Of a stretch of 5,546 nucleotides of DNA, positions 5,289 through 5,546 are shown one piece after another; position 1 is the first letter of the stretch; each line of letters opens with the position of its first letter. Made by a program: the position numbers and the translations under genes. The notes under the pieces were generated by a model. It saw only the letters and a list, made by a program, of their open reading frames with translations, ran no database searches and was not told where the DNA came from. This DNA comes from Bacillus salipaludis (GTDB lineage Bacteria; Bacillota; Bacilli; Bacillales_B; DSM-18226), in assembly GCF_004358205.1 (NCBI RefSeq), contig NZ_SMYO01000059.1:1-5546 (forward strand), in the 5' to 3' direction.

Positions 5289-5314
5289 AAAAACCCCACT
5301 ATTCATAAGTGAGG
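5289..5314 (-). terminator. Minus-strand terminator-like hairpin
   Basis: CCCCACT (5294-5300) and AGTGAGG (5308-5314) pair with one mismatch (5296/5312) around a 7-base loop. Read on the minus strand, the hairpin is followed by five U (complement of 5289-5293). It could stop antisense transcription coming from the right. No minus-strand gene is seen in the window. Confidence 0.5.
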
Positions 5315-5333
5315 AACTTTAATTACTTTTTTA

Positions 5334-5361
5334 GGGCTACTCTACTTAGGTAGCTCTTTTT
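5334..5361 (+). terminator. Rho-independent terminator after the hydrolase/ATP-grasp module
   Basis: GGGCUAC (5334-5340) pairs with GUAGCUC (5350-5356), with one G-U pair, around the loop UCUACUUAG. Five T residues (5357-5361) follow. It may end transcripts from the three-gene module. It stands before repeat core G, just as other terminators stand before cores in repeats A, B and F. Confidence 0.75.
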
Positions 5362-5396
5362 ATATTTTGAAAGTAAGATTGTGAAGAAATGTACTT

Positions 5397-5412
5397 ACAC
5401 TAACGGGTGCTT
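5397..5412 (+). repeat. Repeat core G, interrupted by the right intron
   Basis: ACACTAACGGGTGCTT (5397-5412) is the left part of a repeat core. It is cut by the intron that starts at 5413. The rest of the core should lie after the intron, outside the window. Confidence 0.75.
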
Positions 5413-5546
5413 GTGCGGCCGAGCATAGGTCGTATCATATAACGGGTGGGATTCCCGTCGAGTAAGAACTAGCCATTCGCTCGTAGCGAGTCTTGGAGGG
5501 CTAAAGGTAACTTTAGTCTTTAAGCGTAGACAGTTAGGTAGCGGGC
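5413..5546 (+). mobile_element. Group II intron, 5' end (start of domain I)
   Basis: The sequence starts GTGCG, matching the GUGYG 5' consensus of group II introns. Structured domain I sequence follows: ACGGG (5442-5446) with CCCGU (5454-5458), a CUCG-UAG-CGAG hairpin near 5480-5490, and CUAAAG-GUAA-CUUUAG (5501-5516) with a GNRA loop. The orientation is the same as the intron end at 1-149. The remainder, including any maturase gene, lies beyond the window. I cannot say whether the two fragments are copies of one intron, because different ends are visible. It interrupts the repeat at exactly the position used by the left intron. Confidence 0.85.

Larger units (their letters stand above)
5023..5333. 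other. AT-rich gene-free stretch with inverted repeats
   Basis: No believable gene lies here. A minus-strand open frame (5266-5027) begins with GTG, lacks a ribosome site and has low-complexity Tyr/Phe/Ile content, so I reject it. A T run (5055-5061) follows the last gene, but I find no strong hairpin before it. The stretch holds inverted repeats: CCATAAT (5199-5205) with ATTATGG (5211-5217), and the perfect 9-bp hairpin at 5258-5280. A minus-strand terminator-like hairpin lies at 5289-5314. Confidence 0.55.

Noticed and set aside
5441..5448. AACGGGTG inside the right intron as another repeat core
   Set aside because: It belongs to a domain I stem (ACGGG with CCCGU) and lacks the rest of the core, so the match is coincidental.

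Overview
The window is AT-rich, with Bacillota-type Shine-Dalgarno sites (AGAAAGGAG, GGAGG), TTG and ATG starts, and U-tailed hairpin terminators. Together with the protein types, this points to a low-GC Bacillaceae-like Firmicute. I cannot fix the genus. Every gene I accept reads on the + strand.

Layout. Positions 1-149 are the 3' end of a group II intron (domains V and VI), and 5413-5546 are the 5' end of a group II intron in the same orientation. Between them lie two different kinds of DNA. The left part (150 to about 2094) looks like an array of small units. A roughly 18-20 bp palindromic core (consensus near ACTAACGGGGCAGGTTAGT) recurs about ten times across the window, often beside a U-tailed hairpin. 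Between cores sit small + strand genes: a two-helix membrane peptide (289-468), a one-helix membrane peptide (638-826), a UPF0158 protein (902-1369), a near-empty stretch, and a gene that appears frameshifted (1747-2093).

The right part (2095-5022) is a compact, less AT-rich three-gene group. It holds an esterase D/Fes-type alpha/beta hydrolase, an ATP-grasp ligase-like enzyme, and a second, divergent esterase-like alpha/beta hydrolase. All three keep recognisable catalytic residues. The chemistry suggests a ligase working with two hydrolases on a common but unknown substrate. Positions 5023-5396 hold no gene, but contain several hairpins.

The most interesting point is how the introns relate to the repeats. 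Joining the 5' exon before the right intron (ending GGGTGCTT) to the 3' exon after the left intron (starting GAGTTGAA) recreates an intact repeat. It aligns with the uninterrupted copy at 1612-1623 (GGGTGCAAGAGT). So both introns sit at the same position of the same repeat family. The whole recalls a cassette array (an integron CALIN-like layout) with site-specific group II introns, but no integrase is visible and the cores do not fit the attC consensus.
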